In this document: positions 34,172 to 41,794 of the stretch, piece after piece
Layout: every line of letters starts with the position of its first letter
Numbering within the stretch: the first letter of the stretch is position 1
NCBI GenBank assembly: GCA_947646015.1
Contig: CANSEY010000007.1
Coordinates: 97,494-161,493, forward strand
From: an uncultured Bacteroides sp.
GTDB taxonomy: Bacteria > Bacteroidota > Bacteroidia > Bacteroidales > Bacteroidaceae
Length of the DNA stretch: 64,000 nt
Reading direction: 5' to 3'
Notes under the pieces: model-generated
The model's input: only the letters and a program-made list of their open reading frames with translations
Databases searched by the model: none
What the model was told of the DNA's origin: nothing
Position numbers and translations under genes: made by a program

Positions 34172-37054
34172 TTAAGTGTTTTTTGCCGATTTCATCGAGT
34201 ATTCTGTAGGTTGCATACCGAATTCTTTCTTGAAACAGATCGAAAAATATTTAGGATCGTTGAACCCCACTTTGTATGCCAGATCAGAGATGCGGATATT
34301 CTTATTCTCATCCATGATTTTGCAGGCTGCTTTCAAACGAATGCTCCGTACAAAACTGGTTGTATTGAGTCCTGTGAGTGATTTCATCTTTTTGTGAAGT
34401 GTGGTACGACTTGTTGCCATCTCATTGACAAATTGAGTTACGTCAAACTCAGGATCATCCAGATGTCGGTTTACACAGTCAATGGCATCCTGGAGGAATT
34501 TCTCATCATCTGAAGTAATATTCGAAAAGAATTGTAGTTTGATATGGTGTACTTTGTCTGTTTCTCCTTTTTGCAGATACTTCCGATTACGCAACATAAG
34601 TCTTCGGCGTATTTCCCACCATATCAATCCTAAAAAAGATGCAGTTAGTAAAGCGTAAATAAGATATGCCCACCAGGTAGCCCAGAAAGGAGGTTCGATA
34701 AGGATTTCCATTGTCCGCATTTCTCCCCAGTCTCCATTCTCATTGGTGGCTCGTAATTCAAATACATACTCTCCCGCAGGTAATTGAGAATAATATGCAT
34801 TACGGTTGGCGGCATTCACATAGTGCCAGTCTGTGTCAAAACCTTGCAGCCTGTATGCGTACTTGTTCAGTTGGGGCTGGTTGTAAGTGAGCGATGCAAA
34901 GCGGATAGTAAAATTGGTATATGCTGACGGGATGATGAGAGTCTTTGTATAATCGGCAGTAAAAGAGGATATCTTGCTTTTTTGCTGTTCCGGTATTTGT
35001 TCCAATGATTTGCCGTCTATTAATATATCCGTTATGCGCAAAGAAATATCAGAGTGTTTCTCCTTCATCATTTCGGAGTCAAAAGTAACTATTCCGCGGC
35101 TACATCCGAAATAGAAAGTTCCATTGCGATAAAAAGATGCGTTTTGATTAAAGAAGTTATCTGCTAATCCATCTGCAACAGTAAAAGTCCGTACTCTTCC
35201 TTTTTCCTCCCCGGTGATAGTCAATCTTGCCAATCCTTGATTAGTGCCTAACCAAAGGTTTCCATGATTATCTTCTTCCATACTGCCTACCATATCTCCC
35301 GGTAAATTGTATGCTTGATGGACGGATTCAAAACAATCATCTTGTACATTATACAGACAAAGTCCGCTTCCTTCTGTGCCTACCCATATTCTGCCGCTTT
35401 TATCCAATAGAAAACAAAGGGGAGTATTGACCGGTAACAGTTTGTTCTCCATACAGTAGTTTTGGCAATGTAATGTTTCCGGTTGCTCCATATTTCCAGT
35501 TACATGAACTATACCATTATTGTTGGTTGCCAGCCACAAGGAGCCGTCATTATCTTCCATTATGCAGGTAATTTCTTTAGAGAGTAAGGCATCAATGCCA
35601 GGCATACGGCTGAAACAATATTCACGACCATCCTTATATCGGACTCCAACTCCCTTATAGGTGCCTAGCCACCAATTCCCCTTATGGTCTTCATGTATCC
35701 AATATACCAGATCATGAGGAATGAAACCACAATTTGAAGTCTTATATTGGTGGATAATCTTTCCATTCTGACAAGCCATCACTCCGCCATCATGAATGGC
35801 GAGCAGCACTTCTTGGGAAGTAGGGCTGTAGGAAATGTGATAGGGACGTTTGGAGGGTATTAAAGATATCTTCTTGTCTCTCGACTGGTAATCCACTCCA
35901 TATCCGAAACCAATCCAGGAAGCTCCATTCTCTTCTATATATAAGGTAGAGATCAAATCAGTAAAGAACTTCCCGTTACCACGTGGGTAGAGGACATCAA
36001 AAGAACGTGCGTGTGTATCTGTATGAAAAACTCCTGTTCCTTTTGTTCCAATCCACATCAATCCGTTTTTATCCCGAAAAACGGTGTTCACTTCGCGTAC
36101 GGGCAAATAATGTTCTGGGTTCGATTCTTTGTAATTGATGAACGTCCCTTCGTTAGCCATATTCATAATGCCAATTCCATCCCGGCTTCCCAGCCATAAC
36201 GAATGTGTCTGCAAGTCTTCATGGATAGAATAAATATAATCAGAAGGGATAGAGGAAATATTCAGAGGATCGTATCTGTAATTTTTTTCAATAGACAATG
36301 TCTGCTTGTCCGAAGAGAAATTAACCTTATAAAGACCATACCCGCTTGTTCCCACCCATAGAACTCCTCTGGAATCCTGAAATAATGACAAAACGGAATT
36401 GTTTTCGCTCAATGGAGGGTAATGGGTGAACTTATTCTCTTTTATGTGATAACGGTAGAGCCCGTCTTGCCAGGTACCAATCAGTAAATCACCATTTTCA
36501 TCTTCAAGTATGGTTTGAACATTCTTTTGTTCGGGTACTTCGCCTTTACAATTCTTGTGTGTCATCAGGACCAATGTATCCTGTCCTGCATCATAATATG
36601 CCATTCCACGGATATATCCCAGATAGACTTTGTTCTCTTTGGTTACGTGGATTTCGTTCAAACGATGTTTGTTGATTCCTTCCAGTTGCATTTTTCTCAT
36701 TTGTCCCGTTTGCTTATCGAGTACACAGAGACCTTCATGAGTTCCTATCCATAGTCTGTGGGAATAGTCTTCTTCTATGCAAAGTACATTATTATTGGTC
36801 AGTAGTCCCGGAGTGTAAAGATTTGATTTATATGTTCTGACTTCATAACCATCATACCGGAATAATCCATAGAAGGTGGGAATCCAGATGTAACCGTCCC
36901 GATCTTGATAGACCTGATGAACCATACTGTTGGGTAATCCGTCCGGAGTTGAGAATTGTTTGAATTCTAAATTCTTCAGACGATCCTGTGCATGGACGGG
37001 AAACATTAATAAAGTTGTTGTAATAAGAAGTAGCCAGAATATTCTATATACCAT
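34172..37054 (-). CDS. Propeller/Y_Y_Y sensor fused directly to AraC HTH (hybrid two-component regulator lacking kinase and receiver)
   Basis: 960 residues. Signal peptide to about residue 22. Many two-component-regulator propeller repeats follow (GLPNSMVHQVYQDRDGYIWI, GTHEGLCVLDKQTG, GTNQGLARL). Then come a Y_Y_Y-type domain (TNFTIRFASLTYNQPQLNKY and following), a membrane segment at about 793-813, and the linker HHIKLQFFSNIT ending at residue 847. In hybrid two-component systems the same linker continues into the H-box, but here it runs straight into SDDEKFLQDAIDCVNRHLDD, which normally precedes the C-terminal AraC HTH (TSRTTLHKKMKSLTGLN, ISDLAYKVGFNDPKYFSICF). The histidine kinase core, ATPase domain and receiver are absent, with no frameshift. 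It probably regulates the GH115/GH2 genes. Confidence 0.9.
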   Translation of the reverse strand: MVYRIFWLLLITTTLLMFPVHAQDRLKNLEFKQFSTPDGLPNSMVHQVYQDRDGYIWIPTFYGLFRYDGYEVRTYKSNLYTPGLLTNNNVLCIEEDYSHRLWIGTHEGLCVLDKQTGQMRKMQLEGINKHRLNEIHVTKENKVYLGYIRGMAYYDAGQDTLVLMTHKNCKGEVPEQKNVQTILEDENGDLLIGTWQDGLYRYHIKENKFTHYPPLSENNSVLSLFQDSRGVLWVGTSGYGLYKVNFSSDKQTLSIEKNYRYDPLNISSIPSDYIYSIHEDLQTHSLWLGSRDGIGIMNMANEGTFINYKESNPEHYLPVREVNTVFRDKNGLMWIGTKGTGVFHTDTHARSFDVLYPRGNGKFFTDLISTLYIEENGASWIGFGYGVDYQSRDKKISLIPSKRPYHISYSPTSQEVLLAIHDGGVMACQNGKIIHQYKTSNCGFIPHDLVYWIHEDHKGNWWLGTYKGVGVRYKDGREYCFSRMPGIDALLSKEITCIMEDNDGSLWLATNNNGIVHVTGNMEQPETLHCQNYCMENKLLPVNTPLCFLLDKSGRIWVGTEGSGLCLYNVQDDCFESVHQAYNLPGDMVGSMEEDNHGNLWLGTNQGLARLTITGEEKGRVRTFTVADGLADNFFNQNASFYRNGTFYFGCSRGIVTFDSEMMKEKHSDISLRITDILIDGKSLEQIPEQQKSKISSFTADYTKTLIIPSAYTNFTIRFASLTYNQPQLNKYAYRLQGFDTDWHYVNAANRNAYYSQLPAGEYVFELRATNENGDWGEMRTMEILIEPPFWATWWAYLIYALLTASFLGLIWWEIRRRLMLRNRKYLQKGETDKVHHIKLQFFSNITSDDEKFLQDAIDCVNRHLDDPEFDVTQFVNEMATSRTTLHKKMKSLTGLNTTSFVRSIRLKAACKIMDENKNIRISDLAYKVGFNDPKYFSICFKKEFGMQPTEYSMKSAKNT

Positions 37055-37083
37055 TATACTGCATTCTATTAGATTCCATTTAA

Positions 37084-37091
37084 CAAATATA
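37084..37091 (-). promoter_or_regulatory. -7 element of the sensor regulator gene
   Basis: TATATTTG on the minus strand matches TAnnTTTG, 29 bases upstream of the start codon at 37054. The 22-bp palindrome array begins about 70 bases further upstream. Confidence 0.5.
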
Positions 37092-37161
37092 CAAGATTAT
37101 CTTTAGATTCTTGCGTAAATAAATAAAAATATGGAATCCGGGAATTACAGTCTATGATTTT

Positions 37162-37249
37162 AGAGCCTCTATTCTCTTAGTTTAGAGGCTCTGTTTAGTA
37201 CTAATAGAGCCTCTGTTTACTAGATTTGCAGGCTCTGTTTATTATTAAT
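37162..37249. repeat. Array of four 9-11 bp palindromes with exact 22-bp period
   Basis: Units AGAGCCTCT, AGAGGCTCT, AGAGCCTCT and GCAGGCTCT are centred at 37166, 37188, 37210 and 37232. The first three are palindromic about a single central base that alternates C, G, C; the fourth is degenerate at two outer bases. Spacers are 13 bases, the last three beginning GTTTA. The array fills the space immediately after the RclA-like gene's stop (minus strand). See the similarly built array at 43199. Confidence 0.85.
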
Positions 37250-37250
37250 T

Positions 37251-38624
37251 TTATACGTCGAATAATTGATTCAACCCCTCGCTCATACTCGGATGTGTGA
37301 AGATGAAGTCACGCAGGAACGTAGAAGTCTGTCCTGTCTTCATAGCCATTGCAACCATATTGATCAGTTCCGGAGCATCGGTACAGAATAGGGTACATCC
37401 CATAATCTTACCGCTATGGCTATTGATAATAGCTTTCAGCATCCCATCAGTCTGTTGCAAGGTACGCGAACGGACAACGGAGGTTGCCGGCAGTCGGGAG
37501 ACTTTGAAAGAATACCCCTTTCTCAGTGCCTCCTCTTCCGTAATTCCGATATGTGCCAATGGCGGATCGATAAATACAGCATAAGGCAGAGGATCTCTGT
37601 CGTTGATGTCACGTTTCTTGTCCCCGAAAAGCTGATCCCGGATAATACGAAAATCATCCAGTGAGACATAGGTAAATTGCGCTCCTCCTTTTACATCTCC
37701 CATTGCCCATATATGAGTGGCATTGGTATGTAATTGGTCATTGACTACAATTGCCCCGTGCGCATCGACTTCTACACCAGCTGCTTGCAGGTTCAGTCCT
37801 TCAATCATTGGTTTGCGGCCTGTGGCAATAAGGATCGCATCACCGTCTACAAAATAAGGAGTGCCGTCCGAAGTATCCGAATAAGTCAGAGTTACCCCGT
37901 CGTGTGTATCATGGATCGATTGAGTACGGACATTCAGACGAATCTCGACTCCTTTCTTCTCCATCACTTCCCGAACGCTTTTTGCAATATCCGAATCATT
38001 GCGGGGCATGAATCTGTTTCCTGCTTCGAGAAGAGTCACTTTACTTCCGAAGCCAGCGTACATCGAAGCAAACTCCAGTCCGATATAGCCTCCGCCTACA
38101 ATAATCAGGTGCTTTGGCAGAATATCCAACTCCAGAAGAGTGGTACTGGTGTACACATTTCGACTTTGCTGAATCCCCTCTATATTGGGAATAATAGGTG
38201 TAGAGCCGGTATTGATAAAAATCTCTTTTCCCTGCAGTTCGATTTCTTCTTCGGGAAGAGCAACTTTCACCGTATTGGCTGAAACGAGAGACCCTTTACC
38301 TGTGTAAATAGTCACATTAGGGCGTTTGCTTAATTTCTCGTAGTTATTTTCTCTTAAAAAAGAGGTAAGTTTGTTTTTTCTGGCAATCGCCTGCCTATAC
38401 ATGTTACTCTGCTTATCAAAATCATTGTGATAAAGCAGGGTGGAAATCTCTGATTCGTGAATCAAAGTTTTGGTTGGTATACAGGCTACGTTAGGGCAAG
38501 CCCCTCCGTACATTTCATCGGACTGTTCGACGACAGCGACCTGCCATCCTCTGTTGGAAAGTTCGGCAGCCAGTGTTTTTCCTGCCTTGCCGAACCCTAT
38601 AATAATTGCATCATATTGTTTCAT
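37251..38624 (-). CDS. RclA-like flavin-dependent pyridine nucleotide-disulfide oxidoreductase
   Basis: 457 residues. N-terminal FAD motif AIIIGFGKAGKTLAAELSNRGW, redox disulfide CPNVAC (Cys43 and Cys48) within GGACPNVACIPTKTLIHE, NAD-binding LIIVGGGYIGLEFASMYAGFGSKV, and the C-terminal FTHPSMSEGLNQLF with the His-Glu pair. The GFGKAGKTLA start and overall pattern resemble E. coli RclA, a cupric/hypochlorous-acid defence reductase, more than lipoamide dehydrogenase. The adjacent gene resembles RclC, which strengthens this. Cytosolic homodimer expected. The 103-base gap to the DUF417 gene holds a small hairpin (TGTCCG/CGGACA, 38710-38724). Confidence 0.87.
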   Translation of the reverse strand: MKQYDAIIIGFGKAGKTLAAELSNRGWQVAVVEQSDEMYGGACPNVACIPTKTLIHESEISTLLYHNDFDKQSNMYRQAIARKNKLTSFLRENNYEKLSKRPNVTIYTGKGSLVSANTVKVALPEEEIELQGKEIFINTGSTPIIPNIEGIQQSRNVYTSTTLLELDILPKHLIIVGGGYIGLEFASMYAGFGSKVTLLEAGNRFMPRNDSDIAKSVREVMEKKGVEIRLNVRTQSIHDTHDGVTLTYSDTSDGTPYFVDGDAILIATGRKPMIEGLNLQAAGVEVDAHGAIVVNDQLHTNATHIWAMGDVKGGAQFTYVSLDDFRIIRDQLFGDKKRDINDRDPLPYAVFIDPPLAHIGITEEEALRKGYSFKVSRLPATSVVRSRTLQQTDGMLKAIINSHSGKIMGCTLFCTDAPELINMVAMAMKTGQTSTFLRDFIFTHPSMSEGLNQLFDV

Positions 38625-38727
38625 AACTTCCTTTCATTAACGATTTATACTCAGCTATTATAACACATGAAGAGTATATTTGTTTTGCGCCATATCCGGG
38701 AAGCAAAGGTGTCCGTAGCGGACAGAA

Positions 38728-39309
38728 TCAGCTTTTTTTCAGTGTTTTGAGTACGCGTTGTGACGAGTCTGAAAGAAGCACTACGGCTCCTGCGAGAATA
38801 ACGATATCTTTGATAACCAGTCTTCCGGCACCGGACAATAGCGGGAAGCCAAATTCATCTCCACCCAGATTCGGAACCCAGACTTCGGGCGTGGTGACAA
38901 GAAAGGATAGTGTGCCTAACGTCATAATGATGGCGAGCGTGTCACCTACCAGCGCTACTTTCGGGAAGAAAATGCCCAGGAATACCAGAATGCCGATACT
39001 CATGATGAGCGCTCCTAATCCATAGGAGAAAGTATAAGTGCGATTGGCTTCGTGCCAGGCGCGGTTTTCCGGAACGAAGGCTCCTTCCGGATTTTTGTGG
39101 TCTTTGTATTCAGGAGCATCTTTCGCATAGAAGAAGCTCATGAAGGGACTGTTGGCTACGAAAGGAACAATTCCGTCGGCTTCGTAGTGGAAATATTTCA
39201 GTCCACCGATCCATACGAATACGACTAAGATAGCTACACGGATAAACTTAATTCCGAAATTCTTCAAGCTGGAAGTGAAGGTAAGCAAAGCAATAAATTT
39301 CTCTTTCAT
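38728..39309 (-). CDS. DUF417 inner-membrane protein, RclC-like
   Basis: 193 residues with four hydrophobic segments. Blocks VFVWIGGLKYFHYEADGIVPFVANSPFMSFFY, LSFLVTTPEVWVP and FPLLSGAGRLVIKDIVILAGAV match the DUF417 family, which includes E. coli RclC (YkgB), part of the reactive-chlorine resistance operon rclABC. It lies between an AraC-family regulator and an RclA-like gene, all on the minus strand, reproducing the E. coli rcl gene content except rclB. Molecular function in the family is unknown. Confidence 0.88.
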   Translation of the reverse strand: MKEKFIALLTFTSSLKNFGIKFIRVAILVVFVWIGGLKYFHYEADGIVPFVANSPFMSFFYAKDAPEYKDHKNPEGAFVPENRAWHEANRTYTFSYGLGALIMSIGILVFLGIFFPKVALVGDTLAIIMTLGTLSFLVTTPEVWVPNLGGDEFGFPLLSGAGRLVIKDIVILAGAVVLLSDSSQRVLKTLKKS

Positions 39310-39351
39310 TTTGCGGTCTTTTTATGGGTTTAACTTTATACCGCAAAGGTC
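39310..39351 (-). promoter_or_regulatory. Inverted repeat over the DUF417 promoter, candidate AraC operator
   Basis: TTTGCGGT (39310-39317) and ACCGCAAA (39340-39347) form an 8-bp inverted repeat with centres 30 bases apart. The first arm abuts the DUF417 start codon. The second overlaps a near-consensus minus-strand -7 element GACCTTTG (39344-39351). Confidence 0.45.
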
Positions 39352-39397
39352 GTGCTTTCTGCATACCTCCAAAATGGCAATACTTCCGCTTCACTTA

Positions 39398-40237
39398 TCA
39401 ATTCTTCCCAACTTCCGTATTTCTGAACTGTACGGCACTCTGTCCTGCCATGTTTTTGAAAAAACGGCTGAAAGAAGCCTGGTCTTCAAATCCCAGAATA
39501 TCGGCAATTTCTTTCGCGCTCTTATTGCTGTAGAGCAGGAGGCGTTTGGCTTCCGCTTCCACCCGTTCGTGGATGACCCTTAGCGGAGAAGGCAACTTAC
39601 ATGTTGAGAAAATGTTCGAAAGTGTCTTCGGTGACTTGTGAAGCATATCGGCATAGTCCTGTACCTGCTTTTTGGTCCGGTAATGCTCGTCTACCAGATT
39701 GTAATACTGGCGGACAATCTCGAAGCCGGATTCCTTTTCGCGCGTGATATCCAGTCGCTGACGGGCGATTCGGGTGCATTGGATGATGAAACGCTTCAGC
39801 AGGATACGCAGCATTTCTTCCTGCAGGCTGTCGGAAACGGTGAACTCGTTTTCCATGGCTTCGGTAATCTGGTCCAGTTGCCGGCGCTCTGCTTCGTTTA
39901 GTGTGAAGCGGACAAGGTGGGACGAACCGTTGAAAAGGAAGCCGCTGCACGACACTTCGTGGTCGTTTCCATAGATACAATAGAAGTTGCTGTTGAACAG
40001 CAAAGTCATATATTCACCATCTATGGACTTAAATTCAAGATGCTGCAGATGAGTCAGTGAGATAACGTCGTCTTTTGAAAGTACCATCTCTTGATGGTCG
40101 ATTTCTACTGTAATGCTTCCTTGGCGGACCCATATAAACTTATAGAGTCCTTTTTCTTTTTGCAAAGCTTTCTCTGTCAGATAAGAATCTGTGAGAGCGA
40201 GTGTTCCTTTTAGTTTGGTGTGATACTGTTGTAACAT
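39398..40237 (-). CDS. AraC-family transcriptional regulator
   Basis: 279 residues. An N-terminal cupin-like sensing domain (KFIWVRQGSITVEIDHQEMVLSKDDV) contains two cysteines close together (FYCIYGNDHEVSC). The C-terminal AraC/XylS double HTH is seen in VQDYADMLHKSPKTLSNIF and KEIADILGFEDQASFSRFFKNMAGQSAVQFR. It lies 3 bases after cytidine deaminase and 88 bases before the DUF417 gene. E. coli RclR, the activator of rclABC, is also of the AraC family and responds through cysteine oxidation. Whether this protein plays the same part is inference from position. Confidence 0.88.
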   Translation of the reverse strand: MLQQYHTKLKGTLALTDSYLTEKALQKEKGLYKFIWVRQGSITVEIDHQEMVLSKDDVISLTHLQHLEFKSIDGEYMTLLFNSNFYCIYGNDHEVSCSGFLFNGSSHLVRFTLNEAERRQLDQITEAMENEFTVSDSLQEEMLRILLKRFIIQCTRIARQRLDITREKESGFEIVRQYYNLVDEHYRTKKQVQDYADMLHKSPKTLSNIFSTCKLPSPLRVIHERVEAEAKRLLLYSNKSAKEIADILGFEDQASFSRFFKNMAGQSAVQFRNTEVGKN

Positions 40238-40240
40238 AAT

Positions 40241-40723
40241 TTATTCCTCCATGGCTGATGCGTCAAATGACAGCGGTAGTAAATCGCCGATACTTTTTAC
40301 TTCGTAGATACATTCCCTGCCGTATAGCAGAATACGGATAGGCTGGCCGTAACGTTTTTCCGTTTCCAGAATCACTTGGCGGCAGGCGCCACAAGGAGGA
40401 ATAGGAGTTTCTATAAAGTCCTTTTCGGTTCTTGCTGCGATAGCGAGGGTATTTACCGGTTGGTCGGGATACTGCGAGTTGGCATAGAACAGGGTAGTAC
40501 GTTCCGCACAAAGTCCCGACGGGTAAGCTGCGTTCTCCTGATTGGTTCCCGTCACAATGGTTCCGTTGTTCAGCAGTGCGGCGGCGCCTACTGAGAAATG
40601 CGAATAAGGAGCGTAGCTGCGGGCGGTTGCTTCCATGGCTGTTTTCATTAATGACCGGTCAGCTTCGTTCAGTTCATCGTATTGATATACTTTGATTATA
40701 GCGGTAATTGTGAGGTCCTTCAT
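40241..40723 (-). CDS. cdd: Cytidine deaminase
   Basis: 160 residues. Zinc ligands are Cys72 in LCAERTTLF and Cys111/Cys114 in PPCGACRQV, and Glu74 is the catalytic proton shuttle. Deaminates cytidine and deoxycytidine to uridines in pyrimidine salvage, in the cytosol. The domain FSVGAAALLNNGTIVTGTNQENAAYPSG is typical of the homotetrameric class, here with a short N-terminal extension. The AraC regulator gene follows after 3 bases, so the two are probably co-transcribed from the promoter at 40760. Confidence 0.95.
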   Translation of the reverse strand: MKDLTITAIIKVYQYDELNEADRSLMKTAMEATARSYAPYSHFSVGAAALLNNGTIVTGTNQENAAYPSGLCAERTTLFYANSQYPDQPVNTLAIAARTEKDFIETPIPPCGACRQVILETEKRYGQPIRILLYGRECIYEVKSIGDLLPLSFDASAMEE

Positions 40724-40759
40724 ATCGGTAAATAGGTTAGTTCTACATTATTAATGTTA

Positions 40760-40789
40760 CAAAGTTAGAAAAGAGATTGATAATCCCAA
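40760..40789 (-). promoter_or_regulatory. Bacteroides-type promoter of cdd
   Basis: On the minus strand TTG (40787-40789), a 19-base spacer and TAACTTTG (40760-40767) match the -33/-7 architecture well. It is 37 bases upstream of the cdd start. Confidence 0.65.
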
Positions 40790-40834
40790 TTATTTTTCAG
40801 ATTTTTGTGTCCGATAATCCACATATAAGTTAAA

Positions 40835-41740
40835 ATGGAGAACAAATTGTATAGACTAGTCTTTCTAACTGCCATTATCTTCTTTGCCGTAGGAGTACAG
40901 GCACAAAGACGGAATGCACGTTATGTAGAATATATAAATAAGTATAGTGACTTGGCTGTGGAGCAGATGAAGCTTCACAAAATTCCCGCAAGCATCACTC
41001 TGGCACAGGGATTGCTTGAAAGCGGAGCCGGAAACAGCCAGTTGGCACGCAAGAGTAATAATCATTTCGGTATTAAGTGTGGCGGCAGTTGGCGCGGACG
41101 TTCGGTACGTCATGATGACGATGCCCGCAATGAATGTTTCCGTGCCTACAAGCATCCCCGCGAATCGTACGAAGACCATTCCGACTTTCTGAAAAGGGGT
41201 GCCCGTTATGCCTTCCTTTTCAAACTCGATATCACCGATTACAAAGGATGGGCACGCGGATTAAAAAAGGCAGGATACGCCACAGACCCTTCCTATGCCA
41301 ATCGACTGATTACGATTATCGAAGATTACGACCTGTATAAATATGACAGCAAAGGTGTCTACTCGGAACGTAAGTTGCGAAAGAACCCTTGGCTGCTGAG
41401 TCCGCATCCGGTGTATATCGCCAATGATATCGCCTATATCGTAGCCCGTAGTGGGGATACTTTCAAGGATTTAGGTAAGGAATTTGATATCAGCTGGAAG
41501 AAGTTGGTGAAGTATAACGACTTGCAGCGTGATTATACTTTAGTAGCCGGAGATATCATCTATCTGAAGAGCAAAAAGAAGAAAGCATCCAAGCCTCATA
41601 CTGTATATATTGTGAAAGATGGCGATTCTATGCATGCCATCTCGCAGAAATATGGTATCCGTCTCAAGAATCTGTACAAGATGAATCGTAAGGACGGAGA
41701 ATATATTCCGGAGGTAGGAGATCGTTTGCGTCTGCGTTAG
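40835..41740 (+). CDS. Secreted glucosaminidase-type peptidoglycan hydrolase with two LysM domains
   Basis: 301 residues. Signal peptide to about residue 23 (GVQAQ). The catalytic domain at about 28-165 shows the GH73-like pattern: KIPASITLAQGLLESGAGNSQLARKSNNHFGIKC, with the acid Glu in LLESGAG, then YEDHSDFL and YATDPSYANRLI. Two LysM repeats follow: IVARSGDTFKDLGKEFDISWKKLVKYNDL and VYIVKDGDSMHAISQKYGIRLKNLYKMN. It cuts the glycan strand of peptidoglycan in the periplasm. It is divergent from cdd and 54 bases upstream of the NADH dehydrogenase gene. Confidence 0.92.
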   Translation: MENKLYRLVFLTAIIFFAVGVQAQRRNARYVEYINKYSDLAVEQMKLHKIPASITLAQGLLESGAGNSQLARKSNNHFGIKCGGSWRGRSVRHDDDARNECFRAYKHPRESYEDHSDFLKRGARYAFLFKLDITDYKGWARGLKKAGYATDPSYANRLITIIEDYDLYKYDSKGVYSERKLRKNPWLLSPHPVYIANDIAYIVARSGDTFKDLGKEFDISWKKLVKYNDLQRDYTLVAGDIIYLKSKKKKASKPHTVYIVKDGDSMHAISQKYGIRLKNLYKMNRKDGEYIPEVGDRLRLR

Positions 41741-41794
41741 AAAACTTTATGCCATACTCATGTGTTATTATGTATGATAAAACATGATTAATAT

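Noticed and set aside
37162-37249. Possible CRISPR array
   Set aside because: Repeats are only 9-11 bp with 13-base spacers and no cas genes; spacing and palindromy do not fit CRISPR.
38710-38724. TGTCCG-TAG-CGGACA hairpin resembling the 43305/51358 activator palindrome
   Set aside because: The spacer is three bases instead of four and no -24/-12 element is nearby; more likely a small hairpin after the DUF417 stop.
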